Source: Pantoea brenneri
GTDB taxonomy: Bacteria > Pseudomonadota > Gammaproteobacteria > Enterobacterales > Enterobacteriaceae
NCBI GenBank assembly: GCA_002095305.1
Contig: MIEI01000015.1
Location: 1 to 64,000, forward strand
Direction: 5' to 3'
DNA length: 64,000 nucleotides
Part shown: piece by piece, positions 55,797 through 64,000 of the stretch
How positions within the stretch are numbered: position 1 is the first letter of the stretch
How the letters are laid out: each line of letters starts with the position of its first letter
The notes under the pieces: generated by a model
What the model was told of the DNA's origin: nothing
The model's input: the letters and a program-made list of their open reading frames with translations, nothing else
The model's database searches: none
Program-made: the position numbers and the translations under genes

Positions 55797-55812
55797 ATCG
55801 ACGCGCTGGCGT

Positions 55813-57165
55813 CTATTCGAACAGATTGTGATGCAGCGTACGGACCACGCTTTCCGCGTCCGTGCCGGGGACCAGGAAGCAGAGGTTATAGCTGCTGGCA
55901 CCGTAGCAAATCATCCGCAGGTTAAACGGCTCAAGCACGCCAAACACCTCTTTGCCGACGCCACAGGCTTTTGACAACTGGTTGCCAATAATCGCCACCA
56001 ACGCCAGATCTTCTTCTACTTCGACCCGACACAGTGACGACAGCTCAGTCAGCAGCGCCTGCGTCAGCAGGCTGTCGCCGGTTGAGGTAGAACCGGTGGT
56101 GTCGAGCGTCAGCGCCACGCTCACTTCAGAGGTGGTAATCAGGTCCACGGAAATATTGTGGCGGGCCAGAATATTAAACAGTTCGGCGAGGAAGCCAGGC
56201 GTATGCAGCATGTTAAGGCTGTGCAGCGTTAGCAGCGTCTGCTTGCGACGTAATGCCAGCGCGCGGAACAGCGGTGGATTACGGGTTTCATTACAGACAC
56301 GCGTTCCGCCCGCGGCCGGATCTTTGCTGGAGCCGACAAACACCGGAATATCACAGCGTACCGCCGGCAGCAGTGTGGCCGGGTGCAGCACTTTGGCGCC
56401 AAAGGTCGCCATTTCAGCGGCTTCTTCAAAGGTAATTTCGTCGATGCGCTTGGCGGTCGGTACCACACGCGGATCGGTGGTGTAGATGCCCGGCACGTCA
56501 GTCCAGATATCGACCCGCGCCGCTTTCAGCGCTTCACCCAGCAGCGCCGCCGTGTAATCACTGCCGCCACGGCCTAAGGTGGTGGTGCGGCCTTTGCTTT
56601 CGCTGCCGATAAAGCCCTGAGTGATGACCAGCGCCTGCTCAACGCGCGGCTGCAACTGGGCAATCGCCTGCTCCGCCAGCAACTTCACGTCCGGCTCGGC
56701 ACGGCCAAAACGGTCATCGGTGCGCATCACTTTACGCACGTCAAACCACTCGGCATTCACCTGGCGTTCACGCAGAATTTCGACAAACAGCAGCGACGAC
56801 ATCAGTTCGCCATGGCTGACCAGCTCATCAGTCAGCGCATGCGACGTCGCCAGCGAGGCGGCTTCAGACAGCATAGCAATGTTGTCAATCATCCGATCGA
56901 TTTCGTCGCGGATCACGTCCGGACGCTGTAAGCGATCGATAATGGCATATTGGATACGGCGGATATCATCCAGCAGGATGGCGCGCTCGGTGAGCGGCTG
57001 GCCTTCGGCCAGAGCCACCAGCAGATTGGTAATGCCCGCCGAAGCGGATAGCACCACCAGACGCGTACTGGCATCTTTCAGCACCACGTCGGCGCTGCGG
57101 TTCATCGCATCAAAATCGGCTACGCTGGTGCCGCCGAATTTTGCCACAATCAGAGTTTGAGACAT
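55813..57165 (-). CDS. lysC: Lysine-sensitive aspartokinase III
   Basis: This 450-residue enzyme (E. coli 449) phosphorylates aspartate in the first step of lysine, threonine and methionine synthesis. The kinase signature is AKFGGTSVADFDAMNRSADVV (residues 8-28) with GRGGSDYTA near residue 202; two ACT domains from about 310 bind lysine for feedback inhibition. The ATG follows GAGGT. A lysine riboswitch occupies the leader, giving a second level of lysine control. Confidence 0.96.
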   Translation of the reverse strand: MSQTLIVAKFGGTSVADFDAMNRSADVVLKDASTRLVVLSASAGITNLLVALAEGQPLTERAILLDDIRRIQYAIIDRLQRPDVIRDEIDRMIDNIAMLSEAASLATSHALTDELVSHGELMSSLLFVEILRERQVNAEWFDVRKVMRTDDRFGRAEPDVKLLAEQAIAQLQPRVEQALVITQGFIGSESKGRTTTLGRGGSDYTAALLGEALKAARVDIWTDVPGIYTTDPRVVPTAKRIDEITFEEAAEMATFGAKVLHPATLLPAVRCDIPVFVGSSKDPAAGGTRVCNETRNPPLFRALALRRKQTLLTLHSLNMLHTPGFLAELFNILARHNISVDLITTSEVSVALTLDTTGSTSTGDSLLTQALLTELSSLCRVEVEEDLALVAIIGNQLSKACGVGKEVFGVLEPFNLRMICYGASSYNLCFLVPGTDAESVVRTLHHNLFE

Positions 57166-57283
57166 GTATGACCTCGTGTCAGGTTATCTTGTTCTCGCCG
57201 GCGATAATGCGGTCGGGAAACATTCTTTCAGCCAGGCACAAGGGAAGAGCAGAAACGGGCAGACCAGATCGGGTAGACGAGTC

Positions 57284-57473
57284 ACCCAGAAGCGCCCCAC
57301 CTTGCGAAACGTCCGACTGTGGACGTTTCTGGTGACAACCCAGAGGATTCAGCCCCTGTAGCCGACAGGCAACACACCGCGTGTTGACCCACCTCGGCGT
57401 CGCTCCCCATCATGTGTCTTCACCGGATACGGTTCCTCCAACACACTGCCTGGGCGACGCGCCTCTTCTGGCT
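57284..57473 (-). promoter_or_regulatory. Lysine riboswitch in the lysC leader
   Basis: The minus-strand leader carries the lysine-box landmarks in order: CCAGAAGAGGCGCG, GTTGGAGGAACC, CGCCGAGGTG, GGCTACAGGGGCTGAATCC, GGGTTGTCACCAGAAACGTC and a closing CTTCTGG that pairs with the opening CCAGAAG (P1). The order and sequence parallel the E. coli lysC leader. Lysine binding should reduce lysC expression at translation and/or transcript level. A 9-bp hairpin CTTGCGCAC-GG-GTGCGCAAG (57472-57491) lies at its 5' end. Confidence 0.93.
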
Positions 57474-57888
57474 TGCGCACGGGTGCGCAAGTAGCCGCAT
57501 ACATTTATCGGTTTCTGGCTCTGCTGTCAATCTCAGAGGCAGGCAGATTTTTGCTTTGCGGCGCACCGTAAAACAAATTTACCTGCCTTACAGCGACTAG
57601 AGTGCTAAATGGCTTCAGCCAGTGCAGCAATCTCTGATGCGGCACAAGGATTTATCGCCGCGTTCACGCCACACTTTCGCCGCGCGATCTCGTCGCCGTC
57701 TGCAGGCCATTCGCACCAGCCAATGCTGGCGATCCGGCGCAGGCAGGCCGGCGACTGCGCCCGGCTTACCCGCAGCCGGATGACAAAATTTTTCCTTTCA
57801 GTAGCAACTGTGGTCATACTGAAACGCTAACCGGGTACGATGTGCCCCCGATGGAATGACGGTTCTTAATATCAACAAGAGTGTTGCC
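57474..57888. other. Divergent spacer between the lysC leader and pgi
   Basis: This stretch of about 415 bp must hold the lysC promoter on the left and the pgi promoter on the right. It contains an imperfect inverted repeat (GGCAGGCAGATTT at 57540-57552 with AAATTTACCTGCC at 57580-57592). No gene is supported; short frames here lack homology. Confidence 0.55.
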
Positions 57889-59535
57889 ATGAAAAATATC
57901 AATCCGACACAAACCGCAGCCTGGAAAGCGCTGCAACAGCATTTTGAGCAGATGAAATCGGTAGAAATTGCCGACCTGTTTGCCCAGGATGCCGATCGTT
58001 TTGCCAAATTCTCTGCCACCTTTGATGATCAGATGCTGGTGGATTTCTCCAAAAACCGCATCACCCAGGAAACCCTCGACAAATTACAGGCGCTGGCGAA
58101 AGAGACCGATTTAAGCGGCGCGATTAAGTCTATGTTCTCTGGTGAGAAAATTAACCGTACCGAAGACCGTGCGGTGCTGCACGTTGCGCTGCGTAACCGC
58201 AGCAACACACCGATTCTGGTCGATGGCAAAGATGTGATGCCTGAGGTCAATGCGGTGCTGGACAAGATGAAGGGCTTTTCAGAGCGCATCATCAGCGGCG
58301 AATGGAAAGGCTATACCGGTAAACCGATCACCGACGTGGTGAACATCGGTATCGGCGGGTCTGACCTGGGTCCTTTCATGGTGACCGAAGCGCTGCGTCC
58401 TTACAAAAACCACCTGAACATGCACTTTGTCTCCAACGTTGACGGCACCCATATCGCTGAAACGCTGAAAGACCTCAGCCCGGAAACCACTCTGTTCCTG
58501 GTGGCGTCAAAAACCTTCACCACCCAGGAAACCATGACCAATGCGCACAGCGCGCGTGACTGGTTCCTGAAAACGGCCGGTGACCAGCAGCACGTAGCGA
58601 AACACTTTGCGGCACTCTCGACCAACGCCAAAGCGGTCGGCGAATTTGGTATCGACACCAACAACATGTTCGAATTCTGGGACTGGGTTGGCGGTCGCTA
58701 CTCGCTGTGGTCAGCGATTGGCCTGTCGATTATTCTCTCTATCGGCTTCGATAACTTCGAGCAGCTGCTGAGCGGCGCGCATGCGATGGACCAGCACTTC
58801 GCCTCTACCCCGGCCGAACAGAACCTGCCGGTCCTGCTGGCGCTGATTGGCATCTGGTATAACAATTTCTTCGGTGCGGAAACCGAAGCGATTCTGCCGT
58901 ATGACCAGTACATGCACCGCTTTGCCGCCTATTTCCAGCAGGGAAATATGGAATCGAACGGCAAGTATGTCGATCGTGACGGTAATCCGGTGGATTACCA
59001 GACCGGCCCGATCATCTGGGGCGAACCGGGGACTAACGGCCAGCACGCGTTTTACCAGCTGATCCATCAGGGCACCAAGCTGGTACCGTGTGACTTTATC
59101 GCACCGGCTATCACCCACAATGCGCTGGCGGATCACCATCCAAAACTGCTGTCTAACTTCTTTGCACAGACCGAAGCGCTGGCGTTTGGTAAATCACGCG
59201 AAGTGGTCGAGAAAGAGTTTACCGATGCCGGTAAATCGGCCGAATCGGTCGCCCACATCGTGCCGTTCAAGGTCTTTGAAGGTAATCGTCCGACCAACTC
59301 CATCCTGCTGCGTGAAATTACGCCGTACAGCCTCGGCGCGCTGATTGCCCTGTATGAGCACAAGATCTTCACCCAGGGCGCGATTCTGAATATCTTCACC
59401 TTCGATCAGTGGGGCGTGGAATTAGGTAAGCAGCTGGCAAACCGTATTTTGCCAGAACTGGAAAATGACGAAAAAATTACCAGTCATGACAGTTCCACCA
59501 ATGCCTTAATTAACCGCTATAAATCCTGGCGTTAA
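57889..59535 (+). CDS. pgi: Glucose-6-phosphate isomerase
   Basis: This 548-residue cytosolic enzyme (E. coli 549) interconverts glucose 6-phosphate and fructose 6-phosphate. The SIS core is clear ([23 protein letters not shown]), with the PGI signature [11 protein letters not shown] and the catalytic Glu region in [13 protein letters not shown]. The start [13 protein letters not shown] matches E. coli; an ATG 11 codons upstream is not conserved. A strong terminator follows. Confidence 0.97.
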   Translation: MKNINPTQTAAWKALQQHFEQMKSVEIADLFAQDADRFAKFSATFDDQMLVDFSKNRITQETLDKLQALAKETDLSGAIKSMFSGEKINRTEDRAVLHVALRNRSNTPILVDGKDVMPEVNAVLDKMKGFSERIISGEWKGYTGKPITDVVNIGIGGSDLGPFMVTEALRPYKNHLNMHFVSNVDGTHIAETLKDLSPETTLFLVASKTFTTQETMTNAHSARDWFLKTAGDQQHVAKHFAALSTNAKAVGEFGIDTNNMFEFWDWVGGRYSLWSAIGLSIILSIGFDNFEQLLSGAHAMDQHFASTPAEQNLPVLLALIGIWYNNFFGAETEAILPYDQYMHRFAAYFQQGNMESNGKYVDRDGNPVDYQTGPIIWGEPGTNGQHAFYQLIHQGTKLVPCDFIAPAITHNALADHHPKLLSNFFAQTEALAFGKSREVVEKEFTDAGKSAESVAHIVPFKVFEGNRPTNSILLREITPYSLGALIALYEHKIFTQGAILNIFTFDQWGVELGKQLANRILPELENDEKITSHDSSTNALINRYKSWR

Positions 59536-59552
59536 TCGGCGATAAAATATCC

Positions 59553-59579
59553 GGGCGGCATGATTGCCGCCCTTTTTTT
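59553..59579 (+). terminator. pgi terminator
   Basis: GGGCGGCA, loop TGAT, TGCCGCCC is followed by seven T, 18 bp past the stop codon. Confidence 0.93.
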
Positions 59580-59622
59580 GCCCGGATCGGACAATTTATT
59601 CACTGCGCTACCGCCGCTCCGG

Positions 59623-59658
59623 TTGGATAATTCTTAAAAGCACCTAAGATAATTCTGA
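59623..59658 (+). promoter_or_regulatory. Two RcsAB-like boxes upstream of yjbEFGH
   Basis: TAAGAATTATCCAA (minus strand, 59623-59636; 11 of 14) and TAAGATAATTCTGA (plus strand, 59645-59658; 10 of 14) resemble the RcsAB consensus. E. coli yjbEFGH is Rcs-regulated, which agrees, but the boxes lie about 430-470 bp before the yjbE start, so a distant promoter or long leader would be needed. Confidence 0.4.
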
Positions 59659-60091
59659 ACATGCCGTGATTAACTACGTCTTAATCCAGTTAAAACTGGA
59701 CCTGAAATCAGTGCATGATAGCAGTTACTCTTTGATTCTTAATGGTATTAAAATAAGGCAATCCTGAGTAAATTCTGATTATTCTTATTCCGTACCAAAT
59801 ATAACTAAAAAAGAACAATACGCTTTGCATCTGTTTTATGACCAGTGAAATATGCGGCATTAACCGGAAATATTCCGATATAAAAGGGTGTTAAAACCAA
59901 ACTGACTTAATATCCCGCCGTTTTACCCCGCCCGATCGCCTGCTTTTTCCGGTGCTGAACTCTGGTATTTTGTTGCCCTATACTGAACGCGCCCGCAATG
60001 GGACTGTCCGTCGCCTTTGCTGCGTAGTTATCTGCGCGGTGAATGTGGCGGATCAGACATCCTTCATTCACTCAATGCAGGAAACGTTGTT

Positions 60092-60340
60092 ATGAAAAAA
60101 ACCATGGTTGCCGGTGCAGCCCTGATTTTCGTTGCTGTCTCTTCCAGTGCTTTTGCAGCCCCGGAAGACGCAGGTGCCGCAGCTGGCGCGCAGGCGGGAG
60201 CAATCTCCGCTGGCACGTCGACCGCTGTAGGTATCGGCGCACTTGGCGCGTTAGTCGGGCTCGGCATTGCTGCTTCTGGCGGTGGTGACGGCGCAAATAC
60301 CGGTACAACAACCACGACCACGACGAGCACCACTCGTTGA
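60092..60340 (+). CDS. yjbE: Small secreted protein YjbE of the exopolysaccharide operon
   Basis: This 82-residue precursor has a signal peptide (cleavage near AFA-AP, residue 22) and an Ala/Gly-rich body (GIGALGALVGLGIAASGGGDG) ending in a Thr-rich tail (a run of seven Thr). The E. coli counterpart (80 residues) has the same design. It is first of yjbEFGH, an operon associated with exopolysaccharide production and controlled by the Rcs system; its function is unknown. Confidence 0.9.
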   Translation: MKKTMVAGAALIFVAVSSSAFAAPEDAGAAAGAQAGAISAGTSTAVGIGALGALVGLGIAASGGGDGANTGTTTTTTTSTTR

Positions 60341-60479
60341 TGGATACCCAGCAGGTGTTCAGGTGCCAGACAGCGGCAAACGGGCAACGGCGGGATCGCT
60401 GACCACGGTGAGTGATCTGCCGGGCAACGCAGTCTTGCTGTACCGACACGTGAACCCTGCGGGTATAGGACCTTTAAAC

Positions 60480-60508
60480 ATAACCACACGCCTGTGTGGT
60501 TATTTTTA
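60480..60508 (+). terminator. Attenuator-like terminator between yjbE and yjbF
   Basis: AACCACAC, loop GCCT, GTGTGGTT is followed by ATTTTTACTTT in the 196-bp yjbE-yjbF spacer. It would uncouple yjbE from yjbFGH and reduce downstream expression. Confidence 0.8.
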
Positions 60509-60536
60509 CTTTGGCATGACTTATCAGGGACACACA

Positions 60537-61184
60537 GTGCGCCAACTTCCTCTGCTGCTCGCTTGCCTGCTGCTGCAGGCCTGCACACAAACGCAAAAAG
60601 GCCTTGAACAGACCCTTATGCTGGCCGTTAACGGTCCGGATGACGTCACCGTCACCGACCAGCAGGTCAACGCATTACCCTACGCCAGCCTCTATGCCCG
60701 CCTCAATGAAGGCCCGCGAATCTTCGTGGTGCTTGGCTACAACGAAGCCGGCCAGCAGAAATGGGTGACGCAGGATCAGGCGATGCTGGTGACACAGCAC
60801 GGCCGGCTGGTTAAAACGCTGGGATTACCCGATAACCTGATTAGCGTGAGTAATCTGCAGCAGGATCCGCTGGCGGATAGCCTGCATCTCAGCAACGGTG
60901 CCAGCTGGACCCGCATCGTGCAGTGGACCGAGCAGGGCAACATCCGCGCGGGGACGGTTCGGTCCACCTTCCAGCGCGGCACCGATGAAGTGCTGACCGT
61001 GGCGGGCAACCGTATCGCCTGTCGCGTCTGGCATGAGCAGGTGAGCCTCGACAGCAGCAACCGCGAGTGGGAAAACACGTTCTGGATCGATAACAGCAGC
61101 GGCGATGTGGTGCAGGCCCATCAGATGCTGGCGGCTGACGCCTTCCCCGTAGACACCACCATTCTGAAGCCGGCGAAATCATGA
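60537..61184 (+). CDS. yjbF: Lipoprotein YjbF
   Basis: This 215-residue predicted lipoprotein opens VRQLPLLLACLLLQACTQT, with lipobox LLQAC giving lipidation of Cys17, matching E. coli YjbF (212). The GTG at 60537 has AGGGA six bases upstream; an ATG at 60516 is the alternative. It belongs to the YmcC/YjbF (GfcB-like) capsule-assembly family, suggesting a role in exopolysaccharide export at the outer membrane. It overlaps yjbG by four bases. Confidence 0.9.
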   Translation: MRQLPLLLACLLLQACTQTQKGLEQTLMLAVNGPDDVTVTDQQVNALPYASLYARLNEGPRIFVVLGYNEAGQQKWVTQDQAMLVTQHGRLVKTLGLPDNLISVSNLQQDPLADSLHLSNGASWTRIVQWTEQGNIRAGTVRSTFQRGTDEVLTVAGNRIACRVWHEQVSLDSSNREWENTFWIDNSSGDVVQAHQMLAADAFPVDTTILKPAKS

Positions 61185-61924
61185 AAAAAATCACTTTCCT
61201 GCTGGCCGGATTGAGTCTGCTCAGCACCCCAGGCGCGCAGGCTGCTGCGCAGGTTACGGTCCATGCGCCGCACAATGGAGCACAGGCAGAACTGAGCCAG
61301 GTGCCCGATCTGGCACAACTGGTCAGCCAGCCCGCCCTTCAGCAATCGATCGACTGGCGCAGCAGCGTCATTGCCGAACGCGGCGCCAGCGCCGTGGCAC
61401 AGCAGCAGTATCAGCAGACGCTGGGCCAGCTACGTGCCTGGCGAGCCGACAGCAGTGGCGATCGTGCCGCCGCGATTGATGAGGTGATCCGCCAGCTAAG
61501 CGCGATTAAGGTCACCGGCCGGCAGTTCACCTCGCTCGATCCGGACTGGGTGCGCCTGCATCCGGCCGACAATCGCCGCCTTGAAGGCAGCTACGATCTC
61601 TATCTGCAAACCCGGTCTGATTCGGTGTTACTGCTCGGCGCGCTGAGCGGCGCAGGTAAGGTCAGCTGGCAACCGGGCCGCTCAGTGCGCGAATACCTGG
61701 CCGATCATGCACGCCTTTCCGGCGCGGAACGAAACTTTGCAACGGTTATCGCCCCCTCAGGTGCCACGCAGCAGGTGCCGATTGCTTACTGGAACCACCG
61801 TCACGTCGAAGTGGAACCGGGCAGCATTATCTGGCTGGGCTTCTCATCATGGAGCCTGCCAGGCGCCTATGACGATCTGAATAATCGCATCCTTTCCGTT
61901 CTGACTCACCGGATACCAGACTGA
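61181..61924 (+). CDS. yjbG: Periplasmic protein YjbG, exopolysaccharide operon
   Basis: This 247-residue protein has a signal peptide (cleavage near AQA-AAQ, residue 21). It matches E. coli YjbG and the GfcC/YmcB family, with two beta-grasp-like regions and a conserved end ([25 protein letters not shown]). GfcC-like proteins are proposed to act with outer-membrane polysaccharide exporters. It is coupled to yjbF at an ATGA junction and to yjbH by a one-base overlap (TGATG). Confidence 0.9.
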   Translation: MKKITFLLAGLSLLSTPGAQAAAQVTVHAPHNGAQAELSQVPDLAQLVSQPALQQSIDWRSSVIAERGASAVAQQQYQQTLGQLRAWRADSSGDRAAAIDEVIRQLSAIKVTGRQFTSLDPDWVRLHPADNRRLEGSYDLYLQTRSDSVLLLGALSGAGKVSWQPGRSVREYLADHARLSGAERNFATVIAPSGATQQVPIAYWNHRHVEVEPGSIIWLGFSSWSLPGAYDDLNNRILSVLTHRIPD

Positions 61925-64000
61925 TGAAAAAACATTATCTCTTCAGCCTGTTGGCTGTTTCTGTGGCGACAGCCTGTCAGGCGCAGGCTGAAACCTGGCC
62001 CGCGCCGGTGGGCCCTTCACAATCCGATTTCGGTGGTGTTGGCCTGATGCAGGTGCCGACGGCGCGCATGGCCAGAGAGGGCGAGTTCAGCCTTAACGCG
62101 CGCGACAACGATCAGTACCGCTATTACTCCGCGTCGCTGCAGCTGTTCCCGTGGCTGGAAACCACCGTTCGCTATACCGATGTACGTACCCGCCGCTACA
62201 GCGCCGTGTCAGACTTCAGTGGCAATCAGAGCTACAAAGATAAAGCCTTCGATCTGAAACTGCGTTTGTGGCAGGAAGGTTTCTGGCTGCCGGAAGTGGC
62301 GCTGGGTACCCGCGATCTTGGCGGTACCGGGCTGTTCGACAGCGAATATCTGGTCGCCAGCAAAGCCTGGGGTCCGTTTGACTTCACGCTCGGCCTTGGC
62401 TGGGGCTATCTCGGCAACAGCGGCACGGTTAAAAACCCGTTCTGCTCCTACAGCGACAGCTACTGTCAGCGTCCACGGGTCGGCGAAGCGGGCTCGATCA
62501 ATGGCTCACAGATGTTCCATGGTCCAACGGCCCTGTTTGGCGGCGTCGAGTATCAGACACCGTGGCAGCCGCTGCGGCTTAAGATGGAATATGAAGGCAA
62601 CGATTATCAGGATGATTTCGCCGGCCGGCTGACGCAGAGCAGCAAAGTTAACGTCGGTGCCATCTATCGCGTGACCGACTGGGCAGATATTAATGCCAGC
62701 TACGAGCGCGGCAACACCTTTATGTTTGGTGTGACCATCCGCACCAACTTTAACGATCTGCATCAGGCGCACATCGACAGCGAGAAACCGGCGTATAACC
62801 CGCAGCCTCAGCCGAAGCTGCTGGAGCCGACCGTGGTCGGTAATCAGCTAACTGACCTGAAGTACAATGCCGGACTCGACGGTCCACGCATTCAGACCAA
62901 AGGCCACACGCTGTATGTGTCGGGCGAGCAGACCAAATATCGCGACACCCAGGAAGGGGTCGATCGCGCTAACCGCATCGTCATGAACCACCTGCCGGCG
63001 GACATTGATACCATCAGCGTCACCGAGTCCCGCTTCAATATGCCGCAGGTCACCACCGTGACGCCGGTCGCCAGCCTGCACAATACGCTGGCGGGCTATC
63101 CGCTGGGCCACGAGCAGCCGCTGCAGCAGACGCGTGAAAATCCGGTGGATCCGGGTCAGACTGAGCAGGGAATGTTTATCCGTAAAGATCGCCTGAACTA
63201 CAGCCTGTCACCGGTGCTCAATCAGTCAGTGGGCGGCCCGGAAAGCTTCTACATGTATCAGGTTGGCGTGATGGGTAACGTCGATTACTGGCTGACCGAT
63301 CACCTGCTGGTGGGCGGTAGCCTGTTCGGCAACCTCGCTAACAACTATGACAAGTTCAACTACAACGCGCGCCAGCGGACTCCAGCCTGCCCCGCGTGCG
63401 GACCCATATCCGCGACTACGTTGAGAACAACGTCTACGTTAACGATCTGCAGGCTAACTATATGGGCCACCTCGGCAATGGCTTCTATGGTCAGCTGTAT
63501 GGCGGTTATCTCGAAACCATGTATGGCGGCGTGGGCGGCGAGCTGCTCTATCGTCCGGTCGATGCCAACTGGGCCGTGGGCGTTGATGCCAACTATGTCC
63601 GGCAGCGTGACTGGGACAATATGATGCAGTTTACCCGTTACAAAGCCTCAACCGGCAACCTGACCGCCTACTGGCGTCCGTGGTTTATGCAGGATGTGTT
63701 GGTCAAAACCAGCGTCGGTCAGTATCTGGCGAAAGATAAAGGTGTGACGGTAGACGTGTCGAAGCGCTTTGACAGCGGCGTAATGGTGGGTGTTTATGCC
63801 ACTAAAACCAACGTGTCGTCTGAAGAGTATGGCGAAGGTGACTTCACCAAAGGGTTCTACATCTCGATTCCGATGGATCTGTTCACCGTCACCCCAACCC
63901 GTGGTCGGGCGCAGGTCAACTGGGTGCCGCTGACGCGTGACGGTGGTCAGATGCTGGGCCGTAAGTACCAGCTGTATGATTTGACGTCGGATCGCGACGC
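61924..64000 (+). pseudogene. yjbH: Outer-membrane YjbH, frameshifted in this sequence and cut by the window end
   Basis: This is the E. coli YjbH (about 698 residues) type of outer-membrane beta-barrel involved with exopolysaccharide export, with a signal peptide ending near QAQA-ET. The frame holds for 482 codons (to KFNYNA). Then one C is missing at about 63370 (GCGCGCCAG instead of GCGCCGCCAG). The frame continues at once in the next phase as [29 protein letters not shown] and [14 protein letters not shown] up to the window end, just short of the E. coli end. Read literally, the first frame ends at 63624. Intact conservation after the shift argues for a sequence error or very recent mutation. 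Confidence 0.9.

Larger units (their letters stand above)
59536..60091. other. Spacer between pgi and yjbE
   Basis: This 556-bp, mostly AT-rich region has no gene. It holds the pgi terminator, two RcsAB-like boxes (59623-59636 and 59645-59658) and presumably a far-upstream yjbE promoter. A frame reading from 60017 into yjbE is only leader; yjbE itself starts at 60092. Confidence 0.6.

Noticed and set aside
59605-59615. ops/JUMPstart-like GGCGGTAGCGC on the minus strand
   Set aside because: It lies just past the pgi terminator and points into pgi, antisense to every gene nearby; no polysaccharide operon follows on that strand, so coincidence is likely.

Overview
The window is a chromosomal segment of a Gram-negative gammaproteobacterium of the order Enterobacterales, most likely an Erwiniaceae member close to Pantoea or Erwinia. 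Most genes are close homologues of Escherichia coli genes, in an order that tracks the E. coli 91-93 minute region: gltP-acs-yjcH-actP, yjcE-ghxP, soxR-soxS-yjcB, ssb-uvrA, yjbR-yjbQ, tyrB, dnaB, qorA, pspG, dusA, zur, yjbJ, dinF-lexA, dgkA-plsB, ubiA-ubiC, psiE, yjbB, lysC, pgi, yjbEFGH. The genus is inferred from this layout and from the accessory genes, not proven. Layout: 1-1.8 kb is a MurNAc uptake and catabolism pair (murP partial, murQ) followed by a repeat-bearing spacer. 2.4-8.4 kb carries glutamate and acetate uptake plus acetate activation (gltP, acs-yjcH-actP). 8.4-11.2 kb is an insert absent from the E. coli order (YfaZ-like porin, LrgB/LrgA pair, divergent LysR regulator). 11.3-17 kb has yjcE (frameshifted), ghxP with PurR boxes, a GST, the soxR/soxS pair with its palindromic operator, and yjcB. 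17-21 kb is an AT-richer island with an ATP-grasp gene and a Wzx-type flippase under an RcsAB-like box, an orphan IS3-type transposase fragment that is still an intact ORF, and about 0.9 kb without a clear gene. 21-24.4 kb has an EamA transporter, an AraC regulator, a cysteine hydrolase and ssb (frameshifted). 24.6-41.8 kb is mostly DNA repair, replication and stress genes, with SOS boxes at ssb/uvrA and lexA, a sigma-54 promoter at pspG and a Zur-like box at zur. E. coli alr is missing between dnaB and tyrB; an Lrp-type regulator and a YitT-type membrane protein sit there instead. 41.9-46.5 kb is plsB, ubiA-ubiC and psiE. 46.5-52 kb, where E. coli has the maltose genes, holds a GntR/UTRA regulator divergent from a compact operon: solute-binding protein, cytoplasmic alkaline-phosphatase-superfamily hydrolase, two permeases and an ATPase. 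A 16-bp dyad resembling PhnF-type operators lies between them. This is the best candidate for an undescribed system: import and intracellular hydrolysis of an organophosphate or phosphonate, with the phosphate exporter yjbB immediately downstream. 52-64 kb is yjbB, a PanS-type carrier, aqpZ, lysC with a clear lysine riboswitch, pgi, and the exopolysaccharide-associated yjbEFGH operon, cut by the window end. Three otherwise conserved genes (yjcE, ssb, yjbH) each carry one single-base deletion in a short C or G run. Since ssb is essential, consensus sequence error is the simplest explanation, and these genes are probably intact in the organism. No tRNA, rRNA or CRISPR array was recognised.
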